From NCBI GenBank assembly GCA_013350335.1, contig CM023536.1:42106314-42170313 (forward strand): DNA of 64,000 nt, read 5' to 3'. Position 1 is the stretch's first letter, and each line of letters begins with the position of its first letter. Both the position numbers and the translations under genes were made by a program. Of this stretch, positions 45,728 through 57,301 are shown piece by piece. Origin of the DNA: Chimonanthus salicifolius. Its lineage: Eukaryota; Streptophyta; Magnoliopsida; Laurales; Calycanthaceae. Under the pieces are notes generated by a model that had not been told where the DNA came from, searched no databases, and saw nothing but the letters and a program-made list of their open reading frames with translations.

Positions 45728-46580
45728 AATTCCAAATATCATAGGCAATTGTTCCCCCTCAAGTATCTCAACACTCTTTTAACATTCCTATAATGAATCT
45801 TGCTTGGACTTTGCATGTATCTTGACAATAGACTTGTAGCTTGCATAATATCGAGCCGTGTGTTTGTATGATATAATAAACTACCAATCAAGCTTCTATA
45901 AACATGAAGATCAACATTTTCTTCTCCATCATCCTTACTAAACTTTTGATTTGTGACCATAGGAGTCTTCACTGGGTTGCAATCTTCAATGCTAAATTTG
46001 TTGAGAAGATTCACCAAATACTTCTCTTGTGAAAGGAAAATTCCTTCATCACATTCCTTCACTTCCAACCTAAGAAAATAGTTCATTGGATCCAAGTCTA
46101 TCATCTCAAACTCATGGATCATGCATTTCTGAAATTCTTCAAACAATGCAACATTATTGCCAGTGTAGATTAGATCATGCAAAAAATGTTCAACAATTCT
46201 GTCATACAAAGCCTTTGGAGCATGTTCCAAACCATAGAGAGCCTTTTTCAACCGGTACATCTTGTCCTCTTCGCCATGAATTTCATGGCCCTATGGTTTC
46301 TGCACATACACTTCTACATCCAAGAAACCATTCAAAAAAGTTGATTTTACATCAAATTGGAAAACATTCCATTTATGATAAGAAGCTATGGCTAAAAGGA
46401 TTCTAATTGTATCAAAACGTGCAACAGGGGCATAAGTTTCAAAAAAGTCAATATTTTTTTTTGCTGCATGTACCCTTTGGCAACTAACCTTACCTTAAGC
46501 TTCTTAATTGAGCCATCAAATTTGTATTTCACCTTATAAATCCATTTCAAACCAATTAGATACTTATCTTTTGACAAATT
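45728..46580 (-). pseudogene. Copia reverse transcriptase with deletion of the YVDD region
   Basis: LIGLKWIYKVKYKFDGS and RLVAKGYMQ open the domain (46577-46480). MYRLKKALYGLEHAPKALYD follows at 46260. Then VEHFLHDLIYTGNN joins sequence that is normally about 30 residues apart, so the segment carrying the catalytic YVDD motif is gone (near 46175). LRLEVKECDEGIFLSQEKYL and YRSLIGSLLYHTNTRLDIMQ complete it, and the frame is cut by the solo LTR ending at 45722. Confidence 0.88.
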
Positions 46581-46584
46581 TACA

Positions 46585-48068
46585 AGTTCTCATGTCTCAT
46601 TTCTTTCCAACGCTTTTATCTCATCATCCATGGCATCACACCACTCTTTATTCAACATCGCTTCTTCAAATTTGGTTGGTTCTTCAATTTGGATATATTT
46701 CTCTCAAGAGCCTCATCTTCCTTAGGTGGAGTCTAGAAGAAGATGAAGAACTTGGAGAAGATGGACTTGTAGATGCCAAAGGAGTCCTTGGTGAGGAGGA
46801 ACTTAATACATCTTGATTTCCATCCTCAACCATTGGACTATCTTCTTGCAAAACCAAAGGTGTGTATTGCATTTCATCCCATTTCCATTCATCTTGCTCA
46901 TCAAAAATCATATCGACTAACAATGAGTTTTTTTAGCATGGGGGTCATACAAACAATAGGCTTTTGATTCAACATTATACCCCACAAATATGCATTTCAA
47001 ACTATAGTCATCTAAATTTTGCCTTCTTTGAGATGGAACATGCATATAAGCAGTAAAGTTAAACACCTTCATATGATTAACCTTAGGCTTCGATCCACTC
47101 CAAGCTTCAAGAGGGGTCATGTCTTGCACGGATGAATTGGGACTTCGATTGAGAATATATGTCGCAGTATGCACCGCTTCAGCCCAAAAAGAATTTGGCA
47201 AATTTTTTGCCTTAAGCATACTTTTGGCCATTTCCACCAAACTTTTATTCTTCATCTCTCCTACGCCATTTTGTTGAGGTATATAGCTTGTTGTCAATTG
47301 CCTACAAATACCTTCTTTTTCACAAAAGTTAGTAAATTCTTTTGATGTAAATTCTCCACCTCTATCAGTGCGTAGCATTTTCAGTGCATACCCACTTTAC
47401 TTCTCAACATATGCTTTGAATTTTTGAAAAACATGCAGCGCATCAAATTTCTACTTAACAAAATATACCCAAGTCATCCAGATAAAATCATCCACAAACA
47501 CAAAAAAATATTTGTTGTTGTTAAATAACAGAGTTTCCATTGGACCACACAAATCAGCATGTACCAACCTAATTGATTTTGAGGCCCTTCAGTGCACACT
47601 TTTTTGGAAATGGATCTCTATGATGTTTTCCCCTTATACAACTCTCACAAATATTGTCATCTGATTTAATGAAAGGTAAACCATTGACCATATTGTTTTT
47701 GGACAAAAATGACAAGCTCTTCAAGCTCAAAATGGCCAAAGCTATGATGCCATAGCCAATTTTCATCCATTAAAGACACTTTCAATGCATGTCTTTCACC
47801 ATGATCAAGACTAAGAGGCAAAAATCTTGCTTTTGGCCATGGGAATTTCAGCCAATAAATCTTTCTTAGTCTTATCATTAAACACCAAACACTTAGAGTC
47901 TTCAAATACAAAAGAATACCTATCTAGCATAAATTGTCCAACACTAAGAAAACTTGTATCCAAATTAGGCATTTATAAAACATTCTTAATGGTGATAATT
48001 CCATAAGAATTATTTTTATAATAAATTTTCCTTGTGCCGCACATACATTTCCATCTTCCATTTTTACT
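46585..48068 (-). pseudogene. Copia protease tail, GAG-preintegrase and integrase, with linker
   Basis: From 48068 the frame continues the protease. The zinc-binding preintegrase then reads WLWHHSFGHFELEEL and CESCIRGKHHRDPFPK (47760-47610). The integrase core shows LRTDRGGEFTSKEFTNFCEK (47378 downward, Asp visible) and PQQNGVGEMKNKSLVEMAKS (Glu in NGVGE), then YILNRSPNSSVQDMTPLEAW. The first catalytic Asp region, near 47480, is disrupted. An acidic, Ser-rich linker at 46923-46684 leads to RT. Several frame changes are present. Confidence 0.85.
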
Positions 48069-48073
48069 TTGCT

Positions 48074-51000
48074 TGTAATACACTGACCCAAATTAGGTGT
48101 AATTTTAGTCTAATGAATCTTGCTTAGACCTGTTAATCTTGAAGATTAAGGTTAGGGCTTTGTGAAAAAACCTAGGTGTGGCCCAATCTGAGCTCAAAAG
48201 CTCAGTGATCCACCTCGTCCAGCTGGAGGGGCAAAATGGTAACTTACCGCTTATTGATATTATTTTATTAATTGTGTTATTATGTGATTATTATTGGGTG
48301 ATTTTATTCTCCTTAATCAAGGAATTCTTATTTCTGAGTTTAAAATAATTTTATTTTCAGAAAATAGTATTTAAAACCGCCCGTCAAAACTCCGAAAGGG
48401 AGAAATAAATAATTTTAAATGGTTTTGTAAATGAGAAAAATTTCGAAACAAGTATAGTATGTTAGACCATTTTAGTATGGTCTAATTTATTCTTCAAATC
48501 CCAAAAATGAGGGCTTTAAATCGTTTTATTTAACACAAGTTAAACTAAGTAAATACTGTTTAAATTATTATTTTTATTTAAATATATGGTTTTTGTTAAG
48601 TTTTGAATCTTCAAATTTTTATGGTGATTAGAGTTTTTAAAACCCAACTTATCTGTCAGGTTGGATTAAAATTTTGAGCTTTAAAAGTATTGTTTTTAGT
48701 TAAAAATCAAGTTTTTATTCAAATAAGGGCCTTTTTGCAAAATCAAAAATCTTGGAGGACTTATTGGCAACCAAACCAACCGAACAGTGGTTTCACTGTA
48801 CCGGACGTCCGTAACTCTTGCATGCAGCCTCTGGCTGGCCTCCATGGATTGATGGAATTTCTATAAATCTCAGCCTCTTCAGTTGATTAAACTCCCAAAA
48901 TTTTCTCTCTCTCTCTCTCTCTCAGTCTCTCTTCTCAGACCAACTCCCTCTCTCTCGGCCTCTGTTTTCCAAGTTCTTCCTTAACCGTAGCTTAGAGGGA
49001 AAGATTTTCAAAATTCAGATTTTCAGCCTAGGAACTCGAGTGAAGGTAACCACTATGTTCCTCTTTGAATTTCAATCTGTTTAGAATCAAGAAAAAACGA
49101 ATTTCACCAAGTTTTGAGTGTGTAAAGCAAATTTGAAGTTAAGGAAAAATGTGGGATTTCTTGTACAAGTGTGGTTTTAGTGTTAAAATCGGTTAGCCTA
49201 ATCAGTGTTAAAGTTTTAAACCACTCCCTATGGAAAGAGGACTCACTGAGGAGTCCATCTGACCGGTTGGATGTGAAAACTGAATCTAGGAAACCCACTG
49301 CTTCTGGATTCGTATTTCATGTGTCACTGCCCGTTACTGTCTGTTGTTGCAGACAGAGAAGGAAGACGACTCTCGGACGGTCCGAGAGTTGTGCTTTGGA
49401 CGATCCGAAAGTGACCCTTCGGACGTTCCGAGCTAAGGCTCGAAGTACCAAAATGGCCAGAGGCTAGCCACTCTGCCGGATGTTCCGAGCCCTGTTCGGA
49501 AGGATCGAACCCCTCTCCGACTATCCGAGCTTCACTCGGGATGATCCGAGACACACAGACCCACCGAGACCTGTTTTCTCTGATTTTTCAGTTCGGAAGG
49601 ACCTTCGGATGATCCGAGACCTGATCTTCGGACGATCCAATGGCAGACCCATGTTCCGAAGTCTGTGACTACCTTAGGCAGTGGTTCGGATGATCCGAAA
49701 TCACAGTACCTGGTTCCGAGGCATGTTCCGAGGGACGTAATTTTTAAATGTAAAACCTTGATGGATTATTGGTGCATGTGTTAGACCTAATTTTTTATTG
49801 AGATATTTATGCCCTTTAATAAATTAAAAATATACTAACCCCTCTTCTCTTATTACTATAATGTATATACTATTTGTATTCACTTCAGGCCGACTCTATT
49901 TGTCGGGCACTGAGTGACTTCACTTCCAAGCCGACGCTATATTTGTCGAGCACTAAGTGACCTCGAGGCCTTACTCAGCATGTCAAATCTGGTCCTATCC
50001 ATAAGACAACCGAGAAGTGACCTAAGTATCTAGACCTAACTCAATAATTCAATCTGGTCATGCCTAGAAGACAATATGAGTTTGGGACTGAGCACTTTAT
50101 TATTACTATACTGTAGATTATTGTAAATTAAAATGGTTAGAAACCAAGTAAGAGACTCAATTCCATTTACCTTAGAGATTTTTGGGAAAAACAAGTATGG
50201 TTTTAAAATACTACTTTTATGTATGAATTGAATGCTATGCATGTTAACCTGCTATTAATTGTGCACTTGTTTGCTTGTTTGAACAGAAACCACGATACCA
50301 CACATTTTTCGGTGAGGGAACTTAACTTTACAGTAGGTGTAAACATGTTATATGAGATGGATCTTGAGCAATGAGTGGTTTCAAGTTTGATGAACCCACC
50401 CATGTGCCTAGACACGATGCACTGTTGTAAGAAGTGCTTATGATGTTTAATGTTGATGATGTTGATCATACAAGATATATAATACTGCTTCCACGTGCCC
50501 TTGACTATTGAACCAATATCGACCATGTGTGTGAGATGGCTTACGTCTTGCTGACTTGAGGAGTGTCAGTATCAGCCATGTGAGGGCCGGAGATGTACTT
50601 GTAAGGATGCATTTTGACCGTGTCAGGACTAAATACAATGGTCTCAGCGTAATATGTAGGCGTTGGGAAAGATGATGAGAATATATATGATGATGAGATT
50701 ATACTTGATATTGAGAATTTATTATCAAACTTGAGATATTATATTGCAACTGTTGATTATTTACTAACCTGATGTTTCATTATACTGCACTGTTATATTT
50801 CCTTCACTGGGCTAGTTAGCTCACCCCACTTACTTTTCAGGAGATGTGCCCGAGGAGGAGAACCCTCTGTTTGAAGCTTAGGAGGGATAAGTTGCTGCGT
50901 TGTCTCGGGATTCCCACTGAGGAGAATGCCGCTGTCTTTGCTTTTGGTTCCTGGAACCTTTTTCTTATGTAAAGTACCGGGTGTGGTATTTAGTTTACTT

Positions 51001-51259
51001 TAATGTGATGTATTAAACTACCATGTGTTCTGTAGCTACTCTGATTATAATGAAATGATATTTCGTTGATTGGAATTATGTGTTTGTGGTTTTGTCTCTT
51101 TTGGGTAGACTTATGGTATATGTTTGAGTCCACATGTAGAGATCATGTGTGATCTTTGGGCCTAACCGTTGATCCGGCCCAGTTAGAATTCTTGAGTTTA
51201 GTTTCAAAAAAAAAAATTCAGTCGCGTTCCATGCCCACCTTTCCGGTCGGGGCGTGACA
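48074..51259. mobile_element. Solo LTR, 3186 bp, in copia protease
   Basis: TGTAATACACTGACCC to GGTCGGGGCGTGACA, flanked by perfect TTGCT at 48069-48073 and 51260-51264. It contains a TATA-like TCTATAAATCTCAG near 48860, a CT microsatellite at 48905-48924, a palindrome array at 49368-49735 and the CACTGGGCTAGTTAGCTCACC motif at 50806. The length and content fit a large Tekay/Del- or Ogre-type gypsy LTR. It encodes no protein I recognise. Confidence 0.85.
49368..49735. repeat. Array of TTCGGAnnnTCCGA palindromes in the solo LTR
   Basis: About a dozen imperfect palindromes: CTCTCGGACGGTCCGAGAG, TTCGGACGTTCCGA, TTCGGATGATCCGA (twice), TTCGGACGATCCAA and others, spaced 15-60 bp apart. The half-sites are conserved and the central bases vary. 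Confidence 0.85.
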
Positions 51260-51264
51260 TTGCT

Positions 51265-51342
51265 AGTTACAAATCGATCCAAAGTGGTGAAAGCTTCAAT
51301 ATCACATGTCATGTGATTGCTACATCCACTGTCTATTACCAC
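51265..51342 (-). pseudogene. Copia protease N-terminal part
   Basis: MVIDSGCSNHMTCD contains the DSG catalytic triad of the retropepsin. The frame then runs FTTLDRFVTSN and is cut by the solo LTR at 51259. The continuation (SKVKMEDGN) is on the other side, at 48068 downward. Confidence 0.85.
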
Positions 51343-51348
51343 ACATGT

Positions 51349-52330
51349 CTAAAAATTCATTAGCAGAGTCACATGCAAAAAATAAATTTCATTGTTCTCC
51401 TTTATCTCTTCCTTCCCTTTTTCTTCAACAAATTTGGCTTGTTTTTCTTTGAGCCTATAATATTTCTCAATATGGCCAAAAAATTTGCAATAACATTGGG
51501 GTTTTCTCCTTTCTCCTTGCTTATTACATTCACCATTATATTGGTTGTTGGTTTTGCCATTACGTTGGCTATGCGCACCAAATCGGCCTCCACCTCGTCT
51601 TCCTCTAGAAGAATGGCCTCCACACCCTTTGTTGGTTGAATTTCTACTGCTTGAATCTCCTTTCGAGAAATTCAGTTTAGTATGAAATGCATTTTCAACT
51701 GAATTCTCATGAGACCTATTCAATCTTTTTGCATGTGATTGAAGAGATCCAACCAATTCATCAACTGAAGAGTGGTCAAATCTTTTGACTCCTCAATTAC
51801 AGCCACAACATGATCATATTTCATAGGCAAACTTATAAGATTTTTTTCAACAATTATTGATCTAATAATTTTTCTCCATACACTCTTATCTGATTTACAA
51901 TTTCTAGCAAACTAGAAAAATAGTCATGCATGCTATCACCATCCCTCATGTAAAGAGTTTCAAATTTTCTATGAATGGTTTGAAGTTTGATGGTCAATAC
52001 CTTGGCACTATCTTGATAAGCCTTCTGTAGTAATCTCAAGCCTCTTTGATTTTGAGGCAACTACAATTTGTAAAAGGATGGGTTCATCCACAGCTTGCTA
52101 GATGATGAAAAGAGCTTTGTTGTCTTTTTTGGCATGATCTTTCAAACTATCAGCAAAGAGCTCAACTTCATCATAGACTTTCTCCACCAATTCCCAAAGA
52201 TCTTGAGATTTGAATAGAGTTTGTATTTTTTTGCTCCAAGAATCATAGTTGATACATTTGAAGAAGGGAATGGATGGCTGCACAGATTGATTGTTATGTG
52301 GTTGCCTGCCATTATGCTACTCTTTCTACA
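51349..52330 (-). pseudogene. Copia gag (UBN2-type) with zinc knuckle
   Basis: FFKCINYDSWSKKIQTLFKS and LWELVEKVYDEVE, then QRGLRLLQKAYQDSAKVLTI, then KFETLYMRDGDSMHDYFSSL, are the standard order of plant copia gag. A Gly/Arg-rich stretch and the knuckle CYCKFFGHIEKYYRLKEKQ follow near 51460, in which the expected last Cys of CX2CX4HX4C is Tyr. Stops and frame changes near 51770, 52063 and 52095 break it. It would form the particle and bind RNA. Confidence 0.85.
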
Positions 52331-52353
52331 CTTGTCACCAAACTTCAGAAGAA

Positions 52354-52369
52354 CCTGGCTCACATACCA
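52354..52369 (-). promoter_or_regulatory. tRNA-Met primer-binding site of the copia element
   Basis: Minus strand TGGTATGTGAGCCAGG directly inside the 5' LTR, two bases off TGGTATCAGAGCCAGG, the complement of the 3' end of initiator Met-tRNA. Confidence 0.8.
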
Positions 52370-52371
52370 CT

Positions 52372-52849
52372 TGTTAACTTCAAGAAGCTATGAAGCAAGT
52401 TAGGTCTTCTCTCACAACTTGTTAGGTTATGGAGAGGTAACACACAAACTTAGAAAAATTCCAAGTCCCTCAATTGAGTAGCATAAAGTGACAAAAGAAA
52501 TACATGAAAAATATATCTCTCAATTAAGTAGCATAAAATGACAAAGGAAATACATGAAAAATATATGAGACAAGAAAACTAAGTGTTTCTTCATTGCATC
52601 ATAAGTTCTACGCATCTCTTTAAATAGGAAATAAACAACTAATTACACATCATATAACATGCCTAAGTCAAGGGAACCATTGCCACAACATGGGACACAT
52701 CATTAGCCATGACTAACAAACATGGGACACCAAATCCTTATTGGTAGAACACCTAATCCCACATTCATGAGACTAACAACACATATTCTAAATGATGGAG
52801 TAGTGGGATGACTCACAAAAGAAACCATGACTCAAACATGAGACCAAGT
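52372..52849 (-). repeat. 5' LTR of the minus-strand copia element, outer end missing
   Basis: It matches 43384-43805 and stops at GAGACCAAG, where TGACGCAGC of the gypsy LTR begins. Confidence 0.88.
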
Positions 52850-53717
52850 TGACGCAGCAAGGATCGACTAAATAGGATTGAGTGGATTAATGAATGGAGG
52901 AGATATGGGCTAATAGAAATGTAAAATAAAATAAAAGAGTTTGAATGGGGTAAAAGCATTGGGTAAAGGAGGATTAGTTGAGAAAAGATAAAAGAAAAGA
53001 GATGGTAGGACTTCTTTGGTGGGAACAATGACAGTGACAGATGGGGGATGGGCTAAAGGTGTAGGACGGTGGTGTGATGGGAAATTTTGGTTGATGGGCA
53101 ATGGGTAGAGTTAGGAGGAAGAGGCAATAGGTTTCTAGTCCTATTGGATGATAATAGAAATAAATAGAAATGCCTGGGTTCGTGTGAAGGTGGTGAATGG
53201 GTGAAAGATCAAATTGGCAAGTAGGAAGGATGAACCTGGGTGTTCACTGGATGATGGAAGTTCGGGAAAAACCCAAACATTAGTTGGACATCAAGATCGA
53301 CAGCAATAGAACCTTCAACTAGGATGGCAGCATCAGATCTAACTTCAAGCAAACTTAGCTGGTATTCTTAGCAGCAGAGCTAATTGGAAATGGCAGAGAC
53401 TCCAAAGTATGCTTCAAACTATGTTGAAGATCAAACCCGATGAGGAAAGCCAAAACAGTTCAAGAACAAGAACTTAGAAGAAACTCTGATAGTTTTCATT
53501 CAATTGATTATGTCAACTACATCCCCTAAAAGGGGTATTTATATAAGAATGCAAAGAAAAAGAAATAAAATAAAAAATATTATCTGATTATCAAAATTTG
53601 AAATTCAAATCTGATTTCCAAATTTTGATTTCAAAACAACTTTCATCCTTTCATCAATGTTTCAACGTCTAATTTCAAATTTTGAAAGAACAAATTTCAT
53701 CATTTCATCATGCTACA
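52850..53717 (-). repeat. 3' LTR of the gypsy element
   Basis: 868 bp from TGTAGCATGATGAAATG (minus) to GCTGCGTCA. The U3 TATA element is TATATAAATACCCC on the minus strand (53545-53532). AGGGGGGAC precedes it on the minus strand as the polypurine tract (53721-53728). 52871-53488 matches 58998-59612. Confidence 0.85.
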
Positions 53718-56700
53718 TCAGTCCCCCCTAGTTGAGAAGAACTCGACCTCGAGTTCACAACTAAGGAATGAGATATCGGGCAGTGATATTCAAAAAGGTC
53801 TTGCACATTAAACATGTTGGAGATCCCATAGCTATTTAACAGATCTATCACATATGCATTGTCGTTGATCCTCTGTAGAACACGAAATGTACCAATCTTC
53901 TTGGGATTAAGCTTGTTATAAGTATCTGTAGGGATATGTTCTCTGCGCAGGTGTACCATCACCATGTCACCTTCTTTGTAAACCTTTGACTGATGGTGCT
54001 TATCGGCAGCTTTCTTATACTTGGGATTTGTTACTTCTAACTTCTGTTTGACTTCAGTGTGAACACTTGCCATGCGTGTAACCATATCATCAGCCTCTTT
54101 ATTCACACTTGGTACCTTTGGTAATGGGACAAGATCCACAATTTGATTTGGTGGTCTTTCCAACACAATTTCAAAGGGTGTCTTCCCCATAAATCGATTC
54201 TTCAAGTTGTTGTATGCAAATTCTGTTTAAGCGAGGGCTAAGTGCTACTGCTTCGATCAATCACTGGACAAACTGCGAATCAGATTGTTGCGAGTTTTGC
54301 TCACGACCTCAATTTGTCCATCCATCTTAGGGTGACACGTAATGTAGAACTGGAGAGAGGTGTCATATCTGGACCATAAAGTGCGCCAAGTGTGACTAAG
54401 AAATTTGGGTTTAGGGTTTAGGGTAAACCCTTTGGAACACCATGAAGACGAACAACCTCCCGAAAGGACAAGTGATGGAGGCATTGGTCGGATCTTTTGC
54501 GTGCTATGAAATGGGCAATTTTAGATAAACAATTCACAACAATAAAAACTGAATCCATACCTCGTTCTGTGCATGAGAGTCCTAAGATGAAATCCATAGA
54601 CAGATCCTCCCACTAGGCTTTCAGAACTAGGAGAGGAGTGTAGAGACATGTTTTTTGTGCTTGTCCTTTCAATGTTTGGCACGTGTAGCATCTTTGTACG
54701 AACCTCCCAACGTCTCGTTTCTGATGAGGCAATAGTAGCGCTCTCCAATTTGCTGTTATGCTTTTGTCTCTACCAAAGTGACCACCTAAACCACCTCCAT
54801 GAAGTTCTCCTATAAGATGCTCTCGAAGTGAAGTCCGTACAATGCACAGTTGGGCACCTTTGAAGAGAAAGCCTTCATGTATCTGGTAATCTCCTTTGTA
54901 CGACTTCTCTTCTTATAAGTACTTCCATTCTTCTGCAAAGTCTTCATCTTGGGCATATAAGTCTTTGAGGTAGTCGAACCCAAAAATTTCACCTCGACCC
55001 ATGTTAAACAAGGTGACTTGTTGTCTCAAAGCATCGGCTACTTGATTGTGCTAGCCCGCTTTATGTTTGAGCACGAAGGTGAAATCTTGGAGGAATGTTA
55101 TCCAACGGGCATGCATGGATTTGGAGTGGTTGCACCATTAATATATTTGAGAGCCTGGGTGTATAAGATGAACTCACACTGCATTAAATAATGTTTTCAA
55201 TGCTGCAGAGCTAGCACCACAGCATATAACTCCAACTCGTAAGTAAACCATTTCTTACGAGCATCACTTAGTTTTTCACTGTATTATGCCACTGGTCTTC
55301 CTTCTTGGGACAGAACAACTCCAATACCGACCAGTGAGGCGTCACAATCTACCTCGAACAATTTTTCAAAATTTGGTAGGGCCAAAACAGGGGCACTCGT
55401 GAGTTTTTGTTTGATCAGATTGAAGATTTTTTCGGCAGCCTCAATCCATGTTAACTATTTTTCCTTCAAACATTCGGTGAAAGGGGTAGCAATACTGCTA
55501 AAATTTTTGACGAATCTTCTGTAAAAGGTGGCAAGTCCATGGAAACTCCGTACGTCACTAACTGTTTTTAGAGTTGGCTACTCACGAATGGCTCGCACAT
55601 TTTCTTCATCAACATGAATACCAGAAGATCCAACATATACTAAGAATATGAGCTTGTCGGCGAAGAAGGTACACTTCTTTCTGTGGACATACAAGTTGTT
55701 GTCTTTGAGTACTTGAAAGACTTGTCATAGATACTGTAGATGGTCCTCACTTGAGCGACTGTAGATGAGGATGTCGTTGAAATAAACAACGACAAACTTC
55801 CCAATAAATGATTTTAAGACTTGATTCATTAGCTGTATGAAGGTGCTAGCGGCATTTGAAAGACCAAACAACATCATTAACCATTCATGTAAGCCATTTT
55901 TTCTTTTGAATGTTGTCTTCCATTTTCTCCTCACCTGATGCAGATTTGATGATATCTGCTTCTAAGGTCTAGCTTGGAGAAGACTTTTGATCCTTCAAGC
56001 ATGTCGAGCATATAATCCAAGCGGGGTATAGGAAATTTGTTTTTGACGGTAATTTTATTGATGACACGGCCATCCACACACATCCTCTAACTACCATCTT
56101 TCTTAGACGTCAACAACGCCAGAACAGCACAAGAACTATACTAGGTGCGGATGAGACCCTTGTGTAGAAGATCTTCCACCTGCCCTTGTAAGATGTTAAA
56201 CTCTTTGGGGCTCATTCTGTAGTGGGGCAGGTTTGGCAAGCTAGCACCCGGATCAAGATCAATATGATGTTGGATGTCCCATGTCGAATGTAGTCCATCT
56301 GGAAGTTCATCAGGCATTAAGTCATCCAGTACGGGAGTTACCTTCGGTGGAACTGATGCAGTTTCTGGATTTTCCTCTTGCATGACCAATGTGTGAATTT
56401 CTCCCATCTCTAGTAATTCTTGCTCAATGTTGCTCACTAGAAGGAAGTTTGTTTCCTTTTCTTTTGCTGGAGGGCATCAGATCTCTTTTCCAAATGGGAG
56501 CAAGAGTGAATTTTTCTCCATCTTTGATAAAGGTGAAGGTATTCTACTGGCCCCTATGGATGCTGTCGACATCATATTTCCATGGCGCCCTAGTAGTATG
56601 TAGCAAACATCCATGTCAACAATGTTGCAAAGGATCTCATCTTTGTACCTCTGGCCAATAGAGAAGGGCACAAGGCACTGCTTCATCACTTTCTTCTCCC

Positions 56701-56900
56701 CCTACTGTTCTTGATCCATCCGATCGAGTAGGGAGAGAGATGTGATTGTATTGGTAGTTTCAATTTGTCTACCATCACCTGTGAGACTATGGTCTCACTG
56801 CTACCACCATCAATGATAAGGTCACAAACTTTTCCATTGACGGTACAGCGAGTCTTGAAGATGTTGTGACACTGCAATGGGGACTCTGCTTCGATCTATA
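53708..56900 (-). pseudogene. Gypsy pol: protease, RT, RNase H, integrase
   Basis: Protease: VNGKVCDLIIDGGSSETIVS near 56850, with the Asp in DGG form. [22 protein letters not shown] (56230), [19 protein letters not shown], and [13 protein letters not shown] near 55780, where the first Asp of the catalytic pair is Asn. RNase H sequence lies at 55480-55150. Integrase: a zinc-binding region near 54900, CHPKMDGQIEVVSKTRNNL (54330) with the Glu, then MGKTPFEIVLERPPNQIVDL. The C-terminal module reads YKEGDMVMVHLRREHIPTDT, KKIGTFRVLQRINDNAYVID and MFNVQDLFEYH. The tail SSSSQLGGTDVA is encoded by the polypurine tract and LTR start, with the stop at 53708. Stops and frameshifts are frequent. Confidence 0.88.
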
Positions 56901-57044
56901 GAGTAGTCAATGAACCACCAAAGTAGTTCCTTCATCCTCAAATATGAAATCTTGCTTATTTTTGTCCACATCATCAACTTGTTTTTCAACATATTCAGTT
57001 TACTCAACCTGGGCCTCATTGGTGGTGAGGTTGACGGCTGACGT

Positions 57045-57115
57045 GTAGGGTATTAGTTGGAGCGATGCCCTGGTTCTCCACAATGAAAGCATTTGGTAGG
57101 CATAGGAGGGGCATA
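57045..57115 (-). pseudogene. Gypsy gag zinc knuckle remnant
   Basis: PTKCFHCGEPGHRSN followed by a stop and YPTR: a CX2CX4HX4C nucleocapsid knuckle with the last Cys lost. It is upstream of protease in the same element. The rest of gag is cut off at 57302. Confidence 0.75.
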
Positions 57116-57301
57116 CGGATTGTTTCAACCCGTATTCATGTTATCAACAGGATTTGGAAGGGCAACTGGAGGGTTCCGTGGTGGAACCTAACGAGGGGAA
57201 ACTGTTTCCTGAGAAGTGCGCCCTGGGGTTGGTGCAGGAGCTGAAGAAGTTGATGGAGGGGTGTGTCTAGTCACCAGTGTATACCTTCCACTCGGGCGAT
57301 C

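Larger units (their letters stand above)
43384..52849 (-). mobile_element. Ty1/copia retrotransposon with both LTRs, split by two solo LTRs
   Basis: On the minus strand: 5' LTR (52849-52372), Met-tRNA primer site, gag, protease, integrase, RT, RNase H, polypurine tract, 3' LTR (43847-43384). Without the two nested solo LTRs (1370 and 3186 bp plus duplications) it would be about 4.9 kb, normal for copia. The outer about 40 bp of the 5' LTR are missing where the gypsy LTR starts at 52850, so the external target duplication cannot be tested. Confidence 0.92.

Noticed and set aside
49104..49668. Several 60-98 codon frames on both strands
   Set aside because: They overlap the TTCGGA palindrome array and its flanks; repetitive composition explains the openness.
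54406..54430. Telomere-like GGGTTTAGGGTTTAGGG
   Set aside because: Only about two and a half units, inside gypsy integrase code; too short to be an interstitial telomere array.
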